From NCBI GenBank assembly GCA_963730005.1, contig CAVSPO010000014.1, forward strand, positions 124,001 to 188,000: a DNA stretch of 64,000 bases, in the 5' to 3' direction. Below, piece by piece: positions 60,842 through 64,000 of the stretch. How positions within the stretch are numbered: position 1 is the stretch's first letter; each line of letters starts with the position of its first letter. The stretch is from CAVSPO01 sp963730005. GTDB taxonomy: Bacteria > Actinomycetota > Actinomycetes > Propionibacteriales > Propionibacteriaceae. Under the pieces are notes generated by a model. It saw only the letters and a program-made list of their open reading frames with translations. It did no database searches and had not been told where the DNA came from. The translations under genes were made by a program, and so were the position numbers.

Positions 60842-61582
60842 ATGACCAAGGTGGCAGTCTTCGGGTCGAAGGGTCGGATGGGTCGCATCATCGTCGATGC
60901 CGTGGACGGGGCGTCCGATCTGCAGCTGGTCGCCCGTTGTGACCTCGGTGACGACCGTGCCGTCGCGCTGGGCGCCGACGTGGTAGTTGATTTCACACAT
61001 CCTTCGCAGGTCATGGACAACATCAAGTGGTGCGTCGAGAACGGGCTGCACATGGTGGTTGGCACCAGCGGTTTCGACGACGCAAAGCTGAGCGAGGTGC
61101 GTGAATGGTTGGGCAACGCCCCCAGCACCGGGGTGCTGATTGCCAGCAACTTCTCCATCGCGGCAGTGCTGATGATGAAGTTCGCAGCAGCGGCCGCCCC
61201 GTTCTTCGAGTCCGTCGAGATCATCGAGTTGCACCACCCGCGCAAGGCGGACGCTCCGTCCGGCACCGCTGCGAACACGGCGCGGTCGGTTGCGGCTGCG
61301 CGCGCCGAGGCCGGGTGTGCGCCGATGCCCGACGAGACCACTCAGCAGCTGGACGGTGCCCGTGGCGCGGTCGTCGACGGCGTCCATGTGCACTCCGTGC
61401 GCCTGCAGGGACTTTTCGCTCACCAGGAAGTGCTGCTCGGCAATCCCGGTGAGATGCTGACTATTCGCGATGACGCGTTCGATCGAGCGTCCTACATGCC
61501 GGGGGTGCTGGCTGCCGTCCGCGCAGTGGGGTCGCGACCCGGCCTCACCTGGGGGATCGACGATCTGTTGGGTCTGGGCTGA
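60842..61582 (+). CDS. dapB: 4-hydroxy-tetrahydrodipicolinate reductase
   Basis: DapB reduces a dihydrodipicolinate precursor for lysine and meso-diaminopimelate, the peptidoglycan cross-linker. The protein has 246 residues. The cofactor motif 'VAVFGSKGRMGRII', 'GTSGFD' and the substrate motif 'ELHHPRKADAPSGTA' are in order. ATG 60842 follows AAAGGTGGGG. dapA, often next to it, is not in the window. Confidence 0.97.
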   Translation: MTKVAVFGSKGRMGRIIVDAVDGASDLQLVARCDLGDDRAVALGADVVVDFTHPSQVMDNIKWCVENGLHMVVGTSGFDDAKLSEVREWLGNAPSTGVLIASNFSIAAVLMMKFAAAAAPFFESVEIIELHHPRKADAPSGTAANTARSVAAARAEAGCAPMPDETTQQLDGARGAVVDGVHVHSVRLQGLFAHQEVLLGNPGEMLTIRDDAFDRASYMPGVLAAVRAVGSRPGLTWGIDDLLGLG

Positions 61583-61587
61583 GCCCG

Positions 61588-62304
61588 ATGGCCGGCCCCG
61601 GTGGAAGGCCGCTGTGGTTGCGGCTGCTGGTGATCCTGGCTGTTCTGGTCGCTGTGCTGGGGTTTGCCGATCAGGTCTTTCGCATTGTGGTGCAAAGGCA
61701 GGTCAGTGCAGCGCTCAGCACTGCGCTGCGGGCCGAACCAGCCGTCGAGGTGGAGCTGCATGATTGGCCGTTCGCCACGTCGGTGCTGAGCAACCGTCTG
61801 GAGTCGGCCAGTCTGCGGGCCGACACCGCCGTGCTACCGGCGAAATCGGCGCAGTTGCCGGTGCAGGACATTTCCGTGCAGGCGCGCGGCATCAGCCCGG
61901 TCCGCGATCTCGAGCATGGCTTCGTCGAGTACGCCACCGTGAGCGGTCGGGCCACTTGGGCAGACCTGTCAGAGCTGCTGGGCGTCACAGTGGCCAGCGG
62001 CGGAGGTGACCGGGTGGACGTGAGCGCTGTGGTCACAGTGCTTGACCAGCCGATTTCGGTCAGCGTGTCCGGGGTGCCGAGCGTCGACCCGAGCACCGCC
62101 CGCATCAGCCTCGCAGACGCCAGGGCCTCGTTTGGCGGCGTGCAGGTGCCGGATCAGATCACCCGGACTGCCATCGCCCAAGCGTCGACCATGATGAAGC
62201 TGCCCACCGAGGCGGGTATGCGATGGGAGTCGCTGTCCGCCGCAGCGGATGGAGCGCGGGTGCACGTGAGCTTCACGGACCTGGATCTGTCGCAGTTCCA
62301 GTAG
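61588..62304 (+). CDS. DUF2993 (LmeA-like) envelope protein
   Basis: This protein of 238 residues has one N-terminal hydrophobic segment (about 9-31, a signal anchor or signal peptide) and a DUF2993 domain that forms an elongated lipid-binding-type fold. In mycobacteria a member, LmeA, affects lipomannan elongation; I infer only an envelope role here. The end 'VHVSFTDLDLSQF' is typical. It starts 5 nt after dapB and is probably co-transcribed with it. Confidence 0.82.
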   Translation: MAGPGGRPLWLRLLVILAVLVAVLGFADQVFRIVVQRQVSAALSTALRAEPAVEVELHDWPFATSVLSNRLESASLRADTAVLPAKSAQLPVQDISVQARGISPVRDLEHGFVEYATVSGRATWADLSELLGVTVASGGGDRVDVSAVVTVLDQPISVSVSGVPSVDPSTARISLADARASFGGVQVPDQITRTAIAQASTMMKLPTEAGMRWESLSAAADGARVHVSFTDLDLSQFQ

Positions 62305-62339
62305 CCTGGGCGGTGGCCGACGTTGTCGGCGGGGACGAC

Positions 62340-62345
62340 TACGCT
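62340..62345 (+). promoter_or_regulatory. Leaderless -10 box of rnj
   Basis: TACGCT, then 7 nt, then GTG 62353. Confidence 0.45.
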
Positions 62346-62352
62346 GGCACTC

Positions 62353-64000
62353 GTGGCACTTTCCGGATTGCAGACCCCTCCCCAGCTCAACTGGGACACC
62401 TTGCGCATCATTGCCTTGGGCGGCTTGGGCGACGTGGGGCGCAACATGACTGCCTTCGAGTTGCACGGCAAGATCCTGCTCGTCGACTGCGGGGTGCTTT
62501 TTCCCGAGGACGATCAGCCTGGCGTCGACCTGATCCTGCCCGGCCTGGACTATCTGTCCGATCGTCTTGAGGACGTCGTAGCCCTGGTGTTGACCCATGG
62601 ACATGAGGATCACATCGGCGCGGTGCCTTACCTGCTGCGCCGTCGCGGGGACATCCCGCTGTACGGCACCAGGTTCACGCTCGCCCTTTTGGAGAGCAAA
62701 CTGCGTGAGCACCGCCTGTCCCGGGACGCCGAGTTCAACGTGGTCGTGGAGGGCGATCGAGTCCAGGTGGATGACTTCGACGTCGAGTTCTTCGCGGTCA
62801 ATCACTCCATCCCGGGTGGGGTGGCTGTGGGGTTGCGCACGCCGGCCGGCAACGTGCTGCACACCGGCGATTTCAAACTCGACCAACTGCCCATCGACGG
62901 GCGCCTCACCGACCTGCGGGGTTTCGGCCGGTTCGGGGCCGAAGGCGTCGACCTGCTGCTCTGCGACTCGACCAACGCCGAGTCGGCCGGTCTGAACGAG
63001 ACCGAGGACGCAGTGCTGCCCGCGCTGGAGCTCACCTTCGCCAACGCCCCCAGGAAGGTGGTGGTGGCGTGCTTCGCCTCGCACGTGCATCGGGTGCAGC
63101 AGGTCATCGATCTTGCGGTGAAGTTCGAACGCAGGGTCTGCTACGTCGGCCGATCGATGGTGCGCAACATGGCCATCGCTCGAGATCTTGGCTACCTGAA
63201 AGTACCGCCGGGCACCCTCATCGACTTGAAACAAATGGACGACTACCCGGATGACAAGGTGACGGTGATCACCACCGGTTCGCAGGGGGAGCCGCTGAGT
63301 GCCCTGGCTCGGATGGCCAACCGGGAGCATCCGGTGGTGCAGGTGCACCCTGAGGACACCGTGCTGTTGGCCTCCTCGCTGATCCCCGGCAACGAGAATG
63401 CCGTCTCCCGTGTCGTCAACGGGCTCACCCGAATCGGCGCCCGCGTGGTGCATCAGGGCACTGCGCTGGTCCACGTCTCGGGGCACGCCCGGGCCGGGGA
63501 GTTGCTGTTCGTCTGGAACATGGTGTCGCCCCGAAACGCGATGCCCATCCACGGCGAGCCGCGCCACTTGAGTGCGAACGCCCAGCTGGCCAAGGCCACC
63601 GGTGTCCCCGGGGAGCGCATCGTGCTGGCCGCCGACGGGGACGTCGTCGACCTGTGTGACGGCAAGGCTTCCATTGTGGGCCAGGTTGATGCGTCGTACA
63701 TCTTCGTGGACGGTTCCACCGTTGGTGACCTGAGCGAAGCTTCGCTGACTGATCGCAAGATCCTGGGCGAGGAGGGCTTCATCTCGATCGTTGCCGCAGT
63801 CGACCTGCGCAGCAACACGTTGGTGGCCGGGCCCGACGTCAGTGCCCGGGGTTTCGTCGGCGACCAACTCATCTTCGACGAGGTCACCGCCGCAGTCCGA
63901 AAGGCCCTGGTGAACGCGTTGAACGAGGACGTCGATGACACCCACCGCCTCCAGCAGGTGGTCCGGCGGGTGGTTGGCCGCTGGGTCTCCAGGACTTACC
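62353..64000 (+). CDS. rnj: Ribonuclease J (cut by window edge)
   Basis: RNase J is an endo- and 5' exoribonuclease of the metallo-beta-lactamase class, central to mRNA decay and rRNA processing. The first 549 residues are in the window; the usual length is about 560, so little is missing. The metal-binding motif 'THGHEDHIGA' lies near residue 80, 'HTGDFKLD' and 'LLCDSTNAES' follow, and the beta-CASP domain holds 'TTGSQGEPLSALARMA' and 'VSGHARAGEL'. GTG 62353 appears leaderless. It lies near pnp, its partner in RNA decay. Confidence 0.96.
   Translation, partial: MALSGLQTPPQLNWDTLRIIALGGLGDVGRNMTAFELHGKILLVDCGVLFPEDDQPGVDLILPGLDYLSDRLEDVVALVLTHGHEDHIGAVPYLLRRRGDIPLYGTRFTLALLESKLREHRLSRDAEFNVVVEGDRVQVDDFDVEFFAVNHSIPGGVAVGLRTPAGNVLHTGDFKLDQLPIDGRLTDLRGFGRFGAEGVDLLLCDSTNAESAGLNETEDAVLPALELTFANAPRKVVVACFASHVHRVQQVIDLAVKFERRVCYVGRSMVRNMAIARDLGYLKVPPGTLIDLKQMDDYPDDKVTVITTGSQGEPLSALARMANREHPVVQVHPEDTVLLASSLIPGNENAVSRVVNGLTRIGARVVHQGTALVHVSGHARAGELLFVWNMVSPRNAMPIHGEPRHLSANAQLAKATGVPGERIVLAADGDVVDLCDGKASIVGQVDASYIFVDGSTVGDLSEASLTDRKILGEEGFISIVAAVDLRSNTLVAGPDVSARGFVGDQLIFDEVTAAVRKALVNALNEDVDDTHRLQQVVRRVVGRWVSRTY

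Noticed and set aside
61969..63945. Open frame of 658 codons on the minus strand opposite rnj
   Set aside because: The plus strand encodes a clear RNase J with all motifs; the minus frame is a shadow.

Overview
This 64 kb window is GC-rich, gene-dense bacterial chromosome and is almost entirely core genome. RbpA, OpcA, an InhA-type enoyl reductase beside a MabA-like FabG, the sufR-BDCSU-T cluster, a DUF4439 protein divergent from rimP, LmeA-like and RNase J genes, and frequent GTG starts all point to an actinobacterium. From gene order and family types I infer Propionibacteriales, probably Propionibacteriaceae; this cannot be proved from the sequence alone. No rRNA, tRNA, CRISPR array, insertion sequence, prophage or integrase of a mobile element was seen. 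The gene at each edge (pgk at the left, rnj at the right) is cut.

Layout. 1-6.5 kb: glycolysis (pgk-tpiA), secG and rbpA on the plus strand, facing an oxidative pentose phosphate operon (tal, zwf, opcA, pgl) on the minus strand. 6.6-13 kb: an iron-sulfur assembly operon led by its likely repressor (sufR-sufB-sufD-sufC-sufS-sufU-sufT) with overlapping or near-overlapping genes. 13-22.4 kb: an SDR, an ABC-F ATPase, glutamate synthase (gltD/gltB, minus) and an RlmA-type rRNA methyltransferase. 22.4-29 kb: an atypical SDR, fabG-fabI, a D-2-hydroxyacid dehydrogenase, a divergent unknown/ABC ATPase pair, an RNA methyltransferase and peptide deformylase. 29-35.5 kb: xerC, a secreted protein with two M23 domains, then rpsB-tsf-pyrH-frr-cdsA. 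35.6-38 kb: feoA-feoB-feoC-like iron uptake. 38-48 kb: rlmN, an unknown lipoprotein, a LOG-family protein, a small secreted helical protein, the isoprenoid genes dxr and ispG, a GNAT, proS and a TSUP carrier. 48-50.2 kb: a CDF-like transporter and a DUF4439 lipoprotein (minus). 50.2-64 kb: rimP-nusA-ylxR-infB-rbfA-truB-ribF-rpsO-pnp-dapB-lmeA-like-rnj, a translation, transcription and RNA decay superoperon that also carries riboflavin and lysine genes.

Regulatory reading. The clearest genome-wide signal is a TAnnnT -10 hexamer placed 6 or 7 nt before the start codon of at least twelve genes that lack a Shine-Dalgarno sequence. This is the signature of leaderless transcripts and it fixes several start codons. 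Genes inside operons instead use ATGA/GTGA overlaps or AGGAGG-type ribosome sites. Strong GC-rich hairpins without T-tracts punctuate the ribosomal and RNA operons (tsf/pyrH, infB/rbfA, rpsO/pnp, pnp/dapB).

I did not find a clear-cut undescribed multi-gene system. The most unusual items are three tandem 37-bp repeats that carry hairpins and the frr ribosome site, a doubled palindromic 10-mer at the secG promoter, a two-domain M23 protein, a long repeat-bearing leader before infB, an unknown TIM-barrel-like lipoprotein, and several gaps in otherwise expected gene order (no site-2 protease between dxr and ispG; no DHH phosphatase between rbfA and truB).
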